Source: Pseudomonas alcaliphila JAB1
GTDB lineage: Bacteria; Pseudomonadota; Gammaproteobacteria; Pseudomonadales; Pseudomonadaceae
Direction: 5' to 3'
NCBI RefSeq assembly: GCF_001941865.1
Contig: NZ_CP016162.1
Span: forward strand, 4,835,501 to 4,899,500
Length of the DNA: 64,000 nt
The position numbers and the translations under genes were made by a program. The first letter of the stretch is position 1. Each line of letters starts with the position of its first letter. Shown here one piece after another: positions 17,383 to 28,349 of this stretch. Below the pieces are notes generated by a model, which saw only the letters and a program-made list of their open reading frames with translations, did no database searches and was not told the DNA's origin.

Positions 17383-18041
17383 ACGAGCCGATTCGCCTGC
17401 TACTCGCCGACGACCATGAAGTGACCCGCGCCGGCTTCGCCGCGATGCTCGCCGACTGCCCGGAATTCAGCATCGTCGGCCAGGCGGTGGACGGTCGCCA
17501 GGCGCTGGAACTCTGCGAGCGCCTGCAACCGGATATCGCCATCCTCGATATCCGCATGCCGGTGCTCAACGGGCTGGCCACGGCGCGCCTGCTGCACGAG
17601 CGCCTGCCGGCGATAAAGGTTTTGCTGTTCACCATGTACGACAGCCCCGACCACCTGGAAGCGGCGATCAGTGCCGGTGCCGTCGGTTACCTGCTCAAGG
17701 ACGCCAGCCGCCAGGAAGTCATCGACGGCCTGCGCCAGGTGGCAGCAGGCCAGAGCGCCCTCAACGGCATGGTCAGCGCGCAACTGCTGCGCCGTGTGGT
17801 CGAACGCAACCAGAGCGGTGCGGCCAGCAGCGCGCTGACGCCACGCGAGCGCCAGGTGCTCGCGCTGGTCGCGGGCGGCTTTACCAACCGCGAGATCGGC
17901 GAAAAGCTGGGCATTGCCACAGGCACCGCCAAGGCCCACGTCGAACGGGTGATCGGCAAACTTGGGGTCGCCGACCGCACCCAGGCCGCCGTGCAGGGCA
18001 TCGCCCTGGGCCTGGTGGCACCGACGGAGCGCCAGCCGTGA
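17379..18041 (+). CDS. NarL/LuxR-family response regulator
   Basis: A 220-residue regulator. The receiver domain has the acidic pair DDH near residues 11-12, the phosphoacceptor Asp in AILDIRMPVLNG (about D56) and the Lys in YLLKDAS. The C-terminal LuxR helix-turn-helix is LTPRERQVLALVAGGFTNREIGEKLGIATGTAKAHVERVIGKLGV. It is translationally coupled to the sensor kinase before it and to the hybrid kinase after it (4-bp overlap). Its targets are unknown; autoregulation of the cluster is plausible. Confidence 0.94.
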   Translation: MNEPIRLLLADDHEVTRAGFAAMLADCPEFSIVGQAVDGRQALELCERLQPDIAILDIRMPVLNGLATARLLHERLPAIKVLLFTMYDSPDHLEAAISAGAVGYLLKDASRQEVIDGLRQVAAGQSALNGMVSAQLLRRVVERNQSGAASSALTPRERQVLALVAGGFTNREIGEKLGIATGTAKAHVERVIGKLGVADRTQAAVQGIALGLVAPTERQP

Positions 18042-20389
18042 AGAGCCTGTTCAGCCGCTGGACCGACCGCCCGCTACGCAGCAAGAGCCTGGTGATCATC
18101 GCCCTACCGCTGGCGGTGCTGCTGATCTCACTGGTGCTGGTGTACGTCACCGAGCGCCAGACTTCGCGGGTCGAGGACGACGTGCGCCGGGCGCTACGCG
18201 TACAGGGCGACGTGCAGGCGGTACATAGCTTGCTGGCCGAAGCAGCGGCCAGCGTACGCGGTTACCTGCTGATCCAGCGCAGCGACTTCCTGCCGTCCTA
18301 CCGCAGCGCTGTGGAGCGTATCGACAGTACGCTGCGGCGCCTCGATACGGACATCCGCGACCCGCAGATGCGCAGCAGCCTGGAGCGCTTGCGCCCACTG
18401 ATCGTGATCAAGCTGGAAGGCCTGGAACAGCTTATGGCGCTGGCCAGCAGCGCCGACCGCGCGGCGATGACGCGCATCCTGGTAGACAACAAGCATGTGC
18501 TCGATGAGCTGCGCCAGGAGATCCAACAGATGCTCGACCGCGAGCAGACCCTGCTCGACGAGCGCAACGCCGAAGCCAGCTCGGTACGCTCGCGCATGCT
18601 CCTGGCCACCGGCCTGGCTGCCATGTTCGGTGTGCTCGGTGCGCTGTTCGCGGTGGTGCTGCTGTCCACCGGCATCGTCCAGCGGGTGCAGCAGGTCGAG
18701 CGCAACGCCCGGCGCCTGGCCCTGGGCCAGCCGCTGATCCCCCATGGCGCCGCAGCCGACGAGATCGGCCAGCTCGCCGCCAGCCTGGAGGAGGCCGGGC
18801 AACTGCTGGCCGAACGCGAACGGGCCTTGCGCGACAACGAGGAGCGTCTGCGCCTGATCATCGACGGGGTCAAGGAATACGGCATCTTCGGCCTCGACCC
18901 CAATGGCCACGTCACCTCCTGGAACACTGGCGCAGAACGCATCAAGGGCTACAGCGAGGCGGACATCCTCGGTCGCCACTTCTCCCTGTTCTACCCACCG
19001 CAGGCCCGCGATACCGCGCCCTACCTGGCCCTGCAGGCGGCCACCCGTGAAGGCCGCTACGAGGAAGAAGCCTGGCGCCAGCGCCGCGATGGCTCGCTGT
19101 TCTGGGCCAACGTGGTGATCACCGCGCAGCGTGACGCCAGCGGCACCTTGCGCGGCTTCTCCAAGATCACTCGCGACATCACCGACCGGCGTAATGCCGA
19201 GGCCGCCCTGCGCACGGCCCGCGAAGAAGCGGAAAACGCCAGCCGGGCGAAAAGCGAATTTCTCTCGCGCATGAGCCACGAGCTGCGCACGCCGCTCAAT
19301 TCCATTCTCGGTTTCGCCCAGTTGCTGGAAATGGACACGGGCACGCCTGCGCAACAGGCCCAGGTGCGTCATATCCTGCGCGCCGGCCGGCACCTGCTGG
19401 GGCTGATCAATGAGGTGCTGGATATCGCCCGCATCGAATCCGGACGCCTGGCGATGAGCCCCGAGCCCTTGGCGCTGCGACCACTGCTGCAGGAGGTCAG
19501 CCTGCTGCTGTCGCCACAGGCCGACAGTGCCGACATCCGCCTGCGCCTGCCAGACGACCTGGCAACAACACTCTGCGTGCAAGCTGACCGCCAGCGCCTG
19601 GTGCAGGTGCTGCTCAACCTGCTGTCCAACGCGATCAAGTACAACCACCCTGGCGGCCATGTCGAAGTGCGGGTGCAGGCCAATAGCGACACCGTCACGT
19701 TGAGCGTGATCGACAACGGCCCCGGTATCGCCGCCGAGGACCTGGAACGTCTGTTCATCCCCTTCGAGCGCCTCGGCGCCGCGGCCAGCGAGGTGGAGGG
19801 CACCGGTCTGGGCCTGGCCCTGAGCAAGAGCCTGCTGGAGCAGATGGATGGCAGCCTCGGCGTGCACAGCACACCCGGTGAAGGCAGCACCTTTAGCCTG
19901 ACGCTGCCACGGGCTCAGGTGCATGAAGGCCTGCTGCCGGCACCGGCCGCGGCACCACCGCCTGCGGCCAGCGACATCGCCCCGCCGGAGCGGCCGCTGC
20001 GCGTGCTGTGCATTGAAGACAACCTGTCCAGCCTGGCGCTGATCGAGACCCTGCTGTCGCGCTGGCCGCAGGTGCAGGTGATTTCGGCCATGCAGGGGCA
20101 GCTCGGTCTCGACCTGGCCTGGCAGCACCGCCCCGAGGTCATCCTGCTGGATCTCGACCTGCCCGACCTCTCGGGCCAGGAAGTACTCAAACGCCTGCGC
20201 CTGCACCCCAGCAGCAGCGATACACCCGTGCTGCTGATCACCGCCGACGTCAGCGCCGGCACCCGGCGCGACCTGCAGCAGGCCGGCGCCACCGCGGTGC
20301 TGAGCAAACCCCTGCACGTACCGACCTTTCTCGCCGCCCTGCGCCAGCATCTGGATGTCGCCACGCCAACCCCGCCTCTCGGAGCCTGA
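18038..20389 (+). CDS. CHASE3-HAMP-PAS hybrid histidine kinase
   Basis: A 783-residue membrane sensor. TM1 lies near residues 14-35, followed by a CHASE3-type periplasmic helical domain (about 38-185), TM2 (about 187-212), HAMP, and PAS (about 262-385, containing IFGLDPNGHVTSWNTGAERIKGY and RDITDR). HisKA follows with SHELRTPLNSILGF (His about 414), then HATPase (NLLSNAIKYNHPGG, DNGPGI, GTGLGLALS). A C-terminal receiver domain has its phosphoacceptor Asp near residue 706 (ILLDLDLPDLSG) and Lys in LSKPLH. It lacks an Hpt domain. The following receiver-only gene begins 2 bp later and may be the phosphorelay output. Confidence 0.92.
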   Translation: MKSLFSRWTDRPLRSKSLVIIALPLAVLLISLVLVYVTERQTSRVEDDVRRALRVQGDVQAVHSLLAEAAASVRGYLLIQRSDFLPSYRSAVERIDSTLRRLDTDIRDPQMRSSLERLRPLIVIKLEGLEQLMALASSADRAAMTRILVDNKHVLDELRQEIQQMLDREQTLLDERNAEASSVRSRMLLATGLAAMFGVLGALFAVVLLSTGIVQRVQQVERNARRLALGQPLIPHGAAADEIGQLAASLEEAGQLLAERERALRDNEERLRLIIDGVKEYGIFGLDPNGHVTSWNTGAERIKGYSEADILGRHFSLFYPPQARDTAPYLALQAATREGRYEEEAWRQRRDGSLFWANVVITAQRDASGTLRGFSKITRDITDRRNAEAALRTAREEAENASRAKSEFLSRMSHELRTPLNSILGFAQLLEMDTGTPAQQAQVRHILRAGRHLLGLINEVLDIARIESGRLAMSPEPLALRPLLQEVSLLLSPQADSADIRLRLPDDLATTLCVQADRQRLVQVLLNLLSNAIKYNHPGGHVEVRVQANSDTVTLSVIDNGPGIAAEDLERLFIPFERLGAAASEVEGTGLGLALSKSLLEQMDGSLGVHSTPGEGSTFSLTLPRAQVHEGLLPAPAAAPPPAASDIAPPERPLRVLCIEDNLSSLALIETLLSRWPQVQVISAMQGQLGLDLAWQHRPEVILLDLDLPDLSGQEVLKRLRLHPSSSDTPVLLITADVSAGTRRDLQQAGATAVLSKPLHVPTFLAALRQHLDVATPTPPLGA

Positions 20390-20391
20390 CC

Positions 20392-20871
20392 ATGAACCAC
20401 CCAGCGCCCGCCGACGATTTTCGTATCCTGGTGATCGATGATCAGCCCGCCAACCTCGAGCTGGTCGAACAACTGCTGGCCCGCGAAGGGCTGCACAACG
20501 TGCTCAGCTGCACCGACCCGGCGCAGGCTCTGGCGTTATTCAGCAGCTTCGAGCCGGACCTGCTGATTCTCGACCTGCACATGCCCGGCCTGGACGGCTT
20601 CGCCGTGCTCGAACAGCTGCAGCGGCGCATTCCCGTCGACGATTACTTGCCGATTCTGGTGCTCACCGCCGATGCCACCCGCGAGGCCCGGCTGCGCGCG
20701 CTGGCGCTGGGCGCGCGCGACTTCATCAGCAAGCCGCTGGATGCCATCGAGACCTTGCTGCGGGTGTGGAATCTGCTGGAAACCCGCGCGCTGTACCGCC
20801 AGTTACGTCGCCTGCAACCCGATCAGCAACCCTTGCGGACCAGGCCAGTGGCGCTGGGCAGCGGCTCCTAG
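20392..20871 (+). CDS. Stand-alone receiver-domain response regulator
   Basis: A 159-residue protein consisting of one receiver domain (IDDQPANLELVEQLLAREG; phosphoacceptor in LLILDLHMPGLDG; Thr in VLTADAT; Lys in FISKPLD) plus a helical tail of about 35 residues with no DNA-binding or enzyme motif. It ends the four-gene kinase/regulator cluster. In this context it probably receives phosphate from the hybrid kinase and acts by protein contact. Receivers of this kind are often paired with an HD-GYP or GGDEF output, but none is present here. Confidence 0.88.
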   Translation: MNHPAPADDFRILVIDDQPANLELVEQLLAREGLHNVLSCTDPAQALALFSSFEPDLLILDLHMPGLDGFAVLEQLQRRIPVDDYLPILVLTADATREARLRALALGARDFISKPLDAIETLLRVWNLLETRALYRQLRRLQPDQQPLRTRPVALGSGS

Positions 20872-20875
20872 CGAC

Positions 20876-21532
20876 TCAGAGCACCTGCTCCAGCGGCACG
20901 TGCAGGCGGCCGTAAAGCGCTTCGACCGCCTCGCGCGCGGCGGGGGCGATATAGCCACCCTCCAGCGCCAGCACCTGGTAGATACCGCGGCGCAGCATGT
21001 CCTGGCTGAGGTTGTCCGGGCTGGCGCCAGCCGTGCAGAGAAAGCGCACCCAGGAGGTCATGATGATCCAGCTGTTGAGCGTCAGCGCCTCGATCTGCGC
21101 CGGGCTCATCAGCAGGATGTCGGCCTCGACGAAGCCCTGGTAGATCGCCTGGGCACCCACCAGGCAGCGACGGGCAAAGGCGCGGTAGCGCTCGGCCAGC
21201 TCGGCGTCGGATTCCAGCAGGTGCTCCAGGTCGCGGTGCAGGAAGCGGTAGTGCCACATCGCTGCCAGCAGCGCCTCCAGATAGAAGGTCTTGTCCTCCA
21301 CCGTCAGCGCGCGGCCTTCGGGCAGGCGCAGGAAGCTGTCGACCTGCGTTTCGTATTGGGCGAACAGCTCGGCGATGATCATCTGCTTGTTGCGGAAGTG
21401 GTAGTACAGGTTGCCCGGCGATATGCCCAGGTGCGCGGCGATATGGTTGGTGGTGACGCTGCGCTCACCCTGGGCGTTGAACAGGGCCAGGCTCTCGGCA
21501 ACGATGCGATCGCGGGTCTTGGGTGGCGCCAT
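20876..21532 (-). CDS. laoR: TetR-family repressor, LaoR-like
   Basis: A 218-residue TetR-type regulator from ATG 21532 (MAPPKTRDRIVAESLALFN). The longer open frame to 21613 runs into the promoter region and is rejected. The N-terminal helix-turn-helix is SVTTNHIAAHLGISPGNLYYHFRNKQMII, and the rest is a ligand-binding helical domain. It is divergent from an aldehyde dehydrogenase gene. In P. aeruginosa the equivalent gene (PA0367) is laoR, the repressor of the long-chain alcohol oxidation operon laoCBA; the order here is the same. A perfect 18-bp palindrome sits within the divergent promoter. Confidence 0.87.
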   Translation of the reverse strand: MAPPKTRDRIVAESLALFNAQGERSVTTNHIAAHLGISPGNLYYHFRNKQMIIAELFAQYETQVDSFLRLPEGRALTVEDKTFYLEALLAAMWHYRFLHRDLEHLLESDAELAERYRAFARRCLVGAQAIYQGFVEADILLMSPAQIEALTLNSWIIMTSWVRFLCTAGASPDNLSQDMLRRGIYQVLALEGGYIAPAAREAVEALYGRLHVPLEQVL

Positions 21533-21668
21533 AACGCAGCTCGATCTCGACTTCAAAAGTGGCAAAGGTACAGGCGAAACAGCCGGAGTGTTACCCCCGG
21601 ATGAACCGCACAAGCGCTGGCAGGCCTTTGGTTAGGGTGCAGCGAGGACGGCTACGCGGCATCCTATT

Positions 21669-21697
21669 TGACACATTAGAGTAATTGCTCTAAAAAT
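21669..21697 (+). promoter_or_regulatory. laoC promoter with palindromic operator
   Basis: A consensus -35 TTGACA (21669-21674) and a -10-like TAAAAA (21692-21697) are separated by 17 bp. The palindrome TTAGAG-TAATTG-CTCTAA (21677-21694) fills the spacer, an arrangement expected for direct repression by the neighbouring TetR-type protein. Confidence 0.7.
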
Positions 21698-21745
21698 CCA
21701 GCTCAGCCTTCCCAAGCAGCCCGCTGGAACGTCGAGGAGAAACCT

Positions 21746-23176
21746 ATGGTCGCCGACATCGCCTACCTGCAGCACAGCCAACAGCAGATCAACCAGCTGG
21801 ACGGCACCTTCGCCCTGCAGCGTGCGGCCTTTGCCGCCAATCCGATGCCGTCGGCCGGGCAGCGCATCCAGTGGCTGAAATCCCTCAGCGAGCTGCTGAC
21901 CGAACAGCAGGATGCGTTGATCTCGGCGATCTCCGCCGACTTCAGCAATCGCTCGGCCGACGAAACCCTGCTCGCCGAACTGATGCCCAGCCTGCATGGC
22001 ATTCACTACGCCACCAAGCGCATCAAGAAGTGGATGAAGCCGTCGCGGCGCAGCGTCGGCATGCAGTTCATGCCCGCTTCGGCCAAGGTCATCTACCAGC
22101 CACTGGGCGTGGTCGGCATCATCGTGCCGTGGAACTACCCGCTGTTTCTCGCCATCGGCCCGCTGACCGGCGCGCTGGCCGCCGGCAACCGGGTAATGAT
22201 CAAGATGAGTGAGTCCACCCCTGCCACCTCGCAACTGGTCAAGGATCTGCTGGCACGCGTTTTCCCCGAGGACCTGGTCAGCGTCGCCTTGGGCGAGGCG
22301 GAAGTCGGCATGGCCTTTTCCAAACTGCCGTTCGACCACCTGCTGTTCACCGGTGCCACCAGCATCGGTAAGCACGTAATGCGCGCCGCCGCCGAGAACC
22401 TGACCCCGGTGACCTTGGAGCTGGGCGGCAAGTCGCCAGCCATCGTTTCCGCCGACGTGCCGCTGGCGGACGCCGCCGAGCGCATCGCCTTCGGCAAGAC
22501 CCTCAACGCCGGGCAGACCTGTGTAGCGCCGGACTACGTGCTGGTGCCAAGGGATCGCGTCGATGGCTTCATCACCGCCTACCGCCAGGTGGTGCAGCGC
22601 TTCTATCCGCAGCTCAAGGACAACCCGGACTACACCGCGATCATCAACGAGCGCCAGCTGGCCCGCCTCAATGGCTACCTGCAGGATGCCGAAGCCAAGG
22701 GCGCGCGTATTGTCTCGCTGTACCCAGAAACCCAGGGCCGGCGCCTGCCGCAGAGCCTGGTGCTGGACGTCAGCGACGAGATGAAACTGATGCAGGACGA
22801 GATCTTCGGCCCGCTACTGCCCGTGGTGCCCTACGACCGTATCGAAGACGCCTTCGCCTACGTCAACGCGCGGCCACGGCCGCTGGCGCTGTACTACTTC
22901 GGCTACGACAAGCGCGAGCAACAGCGCGTGCTGCATGAAACCCACTCCGGCGGCGTGTGCCTCAACGACACCCTGCTGCACGTGGCCCAGGACGATATGC
23001 CGTTCGGCGGTATCGGCCCGTCTGGCATGGGCCATTACCACGGCCACGAAGGCTTCCTGACGTTCAGCAAGGCCAAGGGCGTGTTTATCAAGCAGCGCTT
23101 CAACGCCGCGCGGCTGATCTACCCGCCCTACGGCAAGGCGATCCAGAAGCTGGTCTACAAGCTGTTCCTACGCTGA
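21746..23176 (+). CDS. laoC: Aldehyde dehydrogenase LaoC (coniferyl-aldehyde type)
   Basis: NAD(P)-dependent oxidation of aldehydes to acids. It has 476 residues with the CalB-like ALDH arrangement: PLGVVGIIVPWNYPLFLAIGPL, catalytic Glu in TLELGGKSPAIV, catalytic Cys about C259 in LNAGQTCVAPDY, and EIFGPLLPV. The C-terminus HEGFLTFSKAKGVF and the hydrophobic tail are typical. As homologue of PA0366 it should oxidise long-chain aldehydes made by LaoA. It is first in laoC-laoB-laoA, under the palindrome-containing promoter. Confidence 0.92.
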   Translation: MVADIAYLQHSQQQINQLDGTFALQRAAFAANPMPSAGQRIQWLKSLSELLTEQQDALISAISADFSNRSADETLLAELMPSLHGIHYATKRIKKWMKPSRRSVGMQFMPASAKVIYQPLGVVGIIVPWNYPLFLAIGPLTGALAAGNRVMIKMSESTPATSQLVKDLLARVFPEDLVSVALGEAEVGMAFSKLPFDHLLFTGATSIGKHVMRAAAENLTPVTLELGGKSPAIVSADVPLADAAERIAFGKTLNAGQTCVAPDYVLVPRDRVDGFITAYRQVVQRFYPQLKDNPDYTAIINERQLARLNGYLQDAEAKGARIVSLYPETQGRRLPQSLVLDVSDEMKLMQDEIFGPLLPVVPYDRIEDAFAYVNARPRPLALYYFGYDKREQQRVLHETHSGGVCLNDTLLHVAQDDMPFGGIGPSGMGHYHGHEGFLTFSKAKGVFIKQRFNAARLIYPPYGKAIQKLVYKLFLR

Positions 23177-23218
23177 TCCACGCGGGCACGGCCCGTTCTA
23201 CGCCTGGTGATAACAACA

Positions 23219-23764
23219 ATGAACGACACCACCCTCCACGCGCCGCAGCTGTCGCGGCGCAGCCTGCTCAAGGTCGGCCTGCTGGGCACGGCGCTGCTCG
23301 GCACCGCCGGGCTGACCGCCAGCTTAAGCGGCTGTTCGGCCAGCACGCCGGCCAGCGGCTACCTGATCCTGCGCAGCAGCGATATGCCCTTTCTGCGCGC
23401 GCTGATCCCGGTGATGCTCGACGGCGCCGTGACCGCACAGCAGATGCCGCAGGCCGTCGACGGCACGCTCAAGAGCCTCGACACCAGCCTGGCGCACCTG
23501 TCGCCGGAGATGCGGGGGCTCACCGTGCAACTGTTCGACGTGCTCGCCCTGCCCATCACCCGCGGCCCGCTGACCGGGGTGTGGGGCAGCTGGGACAACG
23601 CCAGCGCCGCTGACGTACGCAACTTCCTCACCCGCTGGCAGAACAGCAGCCTGAGCCTGCTGCGCATGGGCCACGCCTCGCTGCTGCAGCTGGTGATGAT
23701 GGCCTGGTACAGCCGCCAGGAGGCCTGGGCGCATTGCGGCTATCCGGGGCCACCTACGGTCTAG
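23219..23764 (+). CDS. laoB: LaoB-like Tat-exported small protein
   Basis: A 181-residue protein with a twin-arginine signal (QLSRRSLLKVGLLGTALLGTAG) followed by SGCSAS. The remainder has no catalytic motif I recognise. It resembles the small subunit or chaperone encoded next to GMC-type alcohol/sorbitol dehydrogenases, and it occupies the position of laoB in P. aeruginosa. Being exported through Tat, it may carry the co-folded LaoA out of the cytoplasm; this is inference. An upstream in-frame GTG at 23207 is an alternative start. Confidence 0.82.
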   Translation: MNDTTLHAPQLSRRSLLKVGLLGTALLGTAGLTASLSGCSASTPASGYLILRSSDMPFLRALIPVMLDGAVTAQQMPQAVDGTLKSLDTSLAHLSPEMRGLTVQLFDVLALPITRGPLTGVWGSWDNASAADVRNFLTRWQNSSLSLLRMGHASLLQLVMMAWYSRQEAWAHCGYPGPPTV

Positions 23765-23766
23765 TT

Positions 23767-23818
23767 GTAGGAGCCGGCTTGCCGGCGATTGCTGGATCGC
23801 CGGCAAGCCGGCTCCTAC
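23767..23818. repeat. REP hairpin, GTAGGAGC class, perfect 23-bp stem
   Basis: Arms 23767-23789 and 23796-23818 are exact inverted copies (beginning GTAGGAGCCGGCTTGCC) with a 6-base loop. It lies within the lao operon, between laoB and laoA, where it may stabilise or attenuate the message. Confidence 0.92.
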
Positions 23819-23855
23819 CAGGGCTGCGCTGTCCATAACAACAAGAGAATTCGAA

Positions 23856-26041
<2,186 letters not shown>

Positions 26042-26053
26042 GCAAGATCGACT

Positions 26054-26126
26054 TGTAGCAGGAACCCCGCCCCGGGGCGAAGCTTGTCTGGCGAGACCCA
26101 GATTCGCGGCGGGGCGCCGCTCCTAC
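26054..26126. repeat. Imperfect REP hairpin after coaD
   Basis: Outer arms 26054-26070 (GTAGCAGGAACCCCGCC) and 26108-26126 (GGCGGGGCGCCGCTCCTAC) pair with a few mismatches around about 37 bp. It is a degenerate member of the GTAGGAGC class. Confidence 0.65.
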
Positions 26127-26142
26127 AGAGAGCGGCGCCTAA

Positions 26143-26490
<348 letters not shown>

Positions 26491-26599
26491 TTCTCCCCGG
26501 GAGGCCGCCGGTCTCCCGTTTCCTCCGCGCCCGTTCTGCCCTTCGCCCGAGCGAGGCTGTTAAGCTTCCAGCCTCCTTCAGCCGCCTCTGGTAGATCGC

Positions 26600-28258
26600 A
26601 TGTTGCGCAAACTCCTGCTATCGACCCTGCTGCTCGGCGCCAGCCTGCTGGCCCATGCCGCCCCGCAACAACCCGCCATTGCCACCGCTCACCCCGCCGC
26701 CACGGCCGCTGCGCAGCAGATGCTCGACGCCGGCGGCAATGCCTTCGATGCCGCCGTCGCTGCCAGCGCTGCCCTGGCCGTGGTCGAACCCTACGGCTCA
26801 GGCCTTGGCGGCGGCGGCTTCTTCCTGCTGCGCACTGCCGGCGATACGCCAGGCTACGACTTCCTCGATGCCCGCGAACGCGCACCGCTGGAAGCCAAAC
26901 CGAATCTGTATGTCCGCGATGGCAAGGTGCAGCGCGAGTTGTCGCTCAACGGCGCACTGGCTGCCGCCATTCCGGGGCTGCCGGCAGCATTGGTCGAGCT
27001 GGCGGAGAAGCACGGCCGCTTGCCGCTGAAAACCAGCCTGGCACCGGCGATTCGCCTGGCCAATGAAGGTTTCGCGGTCGATCGTGTCTACCGCGAGCGC
27101 GCGACCTGGCGCCTGGCAGCGCTGCGTGACGATGCCGAAAGCGCCAAGCTCTTTCTCGACCGGGGCGAAATCCCCGCCGAGGGCCATCTGCTGCGTCAGA
27201 CGGATCTAGCCACCACCCTGCAGGCGCTGGCCGAACATGGCCGGGAGGGTTTCTATAACGGCCCGATAGCCGAGCGCCTGATCAAAGGCGTGCGCCATGC
27301 CGGCGGTATCTGGACCGAGGATGACCTGCGTGAGTACCGTATTGCCCGCCGTGCGCCGCTACATTTCCCCCTGGAAGATGGCCGCGAGCTGATCAGCGCA
27401 CCGCCGCCCTCGGCTGGCGGTATAGCCCTGGCGCAGAGCCTGGCGATTCTCGAACAACTGCCCTGGCGCGACGCCGAGCCGGTACAGCGCGTGCATTATG
27501 TGGTCGAAGCCCTGCGCCGCGCCTACCGTGACCGTGGCCTGCTCGGCGACCCGGACTTCGTCAAGAATCCGGTCGAGCAACTACTCTCGCCTGGGCATCT
27601 AGCCGTGCTCGCTGGCAGCATCGACCCCGAACGCGCCACGCCCAGCGCCAGCCTGCCGCCGGCCGGCACCTGGCACGAGGGCGACCACACCACCCACTTT
27701 GCCGTGCTCGATGCCGAGGGCAACGCGGTGGCCGCCACCCTATCGATCAACCTGCCCTTTGGAGCGGCTTTCACCGTACCCGGCACCGGTGTACTGCTCA
27801 ATGACGAGATGGACGACTTCGCCGCCGACGTCCAGGGCGCCAACGCCTACGGCCTGACCGGCAGCCAGGCCAATGCGATTGCCGGAGGCAAGCGGCCGCT
27901 GTCGTCGATGAGCCCCAGCTTTATCGAGAGCAGCGACGAGTTCGCTGCCTTCGGCACACCGGGCGGCAGCCGTATCCCCAGCATGGTGCTGCTGTCGATG
28001 CTCGAGTACCTGGACGACAAGCCCATCGAGCGCTGGCCGGCGGTGGCGCGCTACCACCACCAGTTCCTGCCCGACGTGATCGAGCACGAGCCGGACACCT
28101 TCAACGATGAGCAGATCGCCGAGCTGCAACGACGCGGCTACGAACTCAAGCGCCTGGATCGGCAGTACGGTAATCAGCAGGTGCTTTTCTGGGACAAGGT
28201 CAGCGGCGAAGTGAAGGCCGCGAGCGATCCTCGCGGGATTGGCACAGCGACGCCTTGA
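26600..28258 (+). CDS. ggt: Gamma-glutamyltransferase
   Basis: A periplasmic N-terminal-nucleophile hydrolase that cleaves glutathione and other gamma-glutamyl compounds. It has 552 residues and a signal peptide MLRKLLLSTLLLGASLLAHA. The large-subunit motif DAAVAASAALAVVEPYGSGLGGGGFFLL is present, with the autoprocessing site and nucleophile Thr in DHTTHFAVLDAEGNAVAATLSIN (about residue 360). The oxyanion residues are in RPLSSMSPSF. Length and motifs show an active, complete enzyme. Confidence 0.95.
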   Translation: MLRKLLLSTLLLGASLLAHAAPQQPAIATAHPAATAAAQQMLDAGGNAFDAAVAASAALAVVEPYGSGLGGGGFFLLRTAGDTPGYDFLDARERAPLEAKPNLYVRDGKVQRELSLNGALAAAIPGLPAALVELAEKHGRLPLKTSLAPAIRLANEGFAVDRVYRERATWRLAALRDDAESAKLFLDRGEIPAEGHLLRQTDLATTLQALAEHGREGFYNGPIAERLIKGVRHAGGIWTEDDLREYRIARRAPLHFPLEDGRELISAPPPSAGGIALAQSLAILEQLPWRDAEPVQRVHYVVEALRRAYRDRGLLGDPDFVKNPVEQLLSPGHLAVLAGSIDPERATPSASLPPAGTWHEGDHTTHFAVLDAEGNAVAATLSINLPFGAAFTVPGTGVLLNDEMDDFAADVQGANAYGLTGSQANAIAGGKRPLSSMSPSFIESSDEFAAFGTPGGSRIPSMVLLSMLEYLDDKPIERWPAVARYHHQFLPDVIEHEPDTFNDEQIAELQRRGYELKRLDRQYGNQQVLFWDKVSGEVKAASDPRGIGTATP

Positions 28259-28280
28259 AGCGCAGCGCCCGAATGTGACC

Positions 28281-28341
28281 GTAGCCCGGATGAAATCCGG
28301 GGGTGTCGAGGCCTAAAAGCCGCGGATTTCATCCGGGCTAC
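28281..28341. repeat. REP hairpin, GTAGCCCGGATG class
   Basis: Exact 19-bp arms 28281-28299 (GTAGCCCGGATGAAATCCG) and 28323-28341 surround a 23-bp loop, between the convergent ends of ggt and the Na/Pi transporter gene. The same class recurs at 38400-38461. Confidence 0.9.
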
Positions 28342-28349
28342 GTCTTGTG

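Noticed and set aside
18194..20350. 718-codon open frame antisense to the hybrid kinase
   Set aside because: Long but fully opposite a gene with complete CHASE3-PAS-HisKA-REC motifs; it has no recognisable domain.
23767..23818. Hairpins considered as CRISPR repeats
   Set aside because: They are single inverted repeats dispersed between genes, not direct repeats with regular unique spacers, and no cas gene is present.
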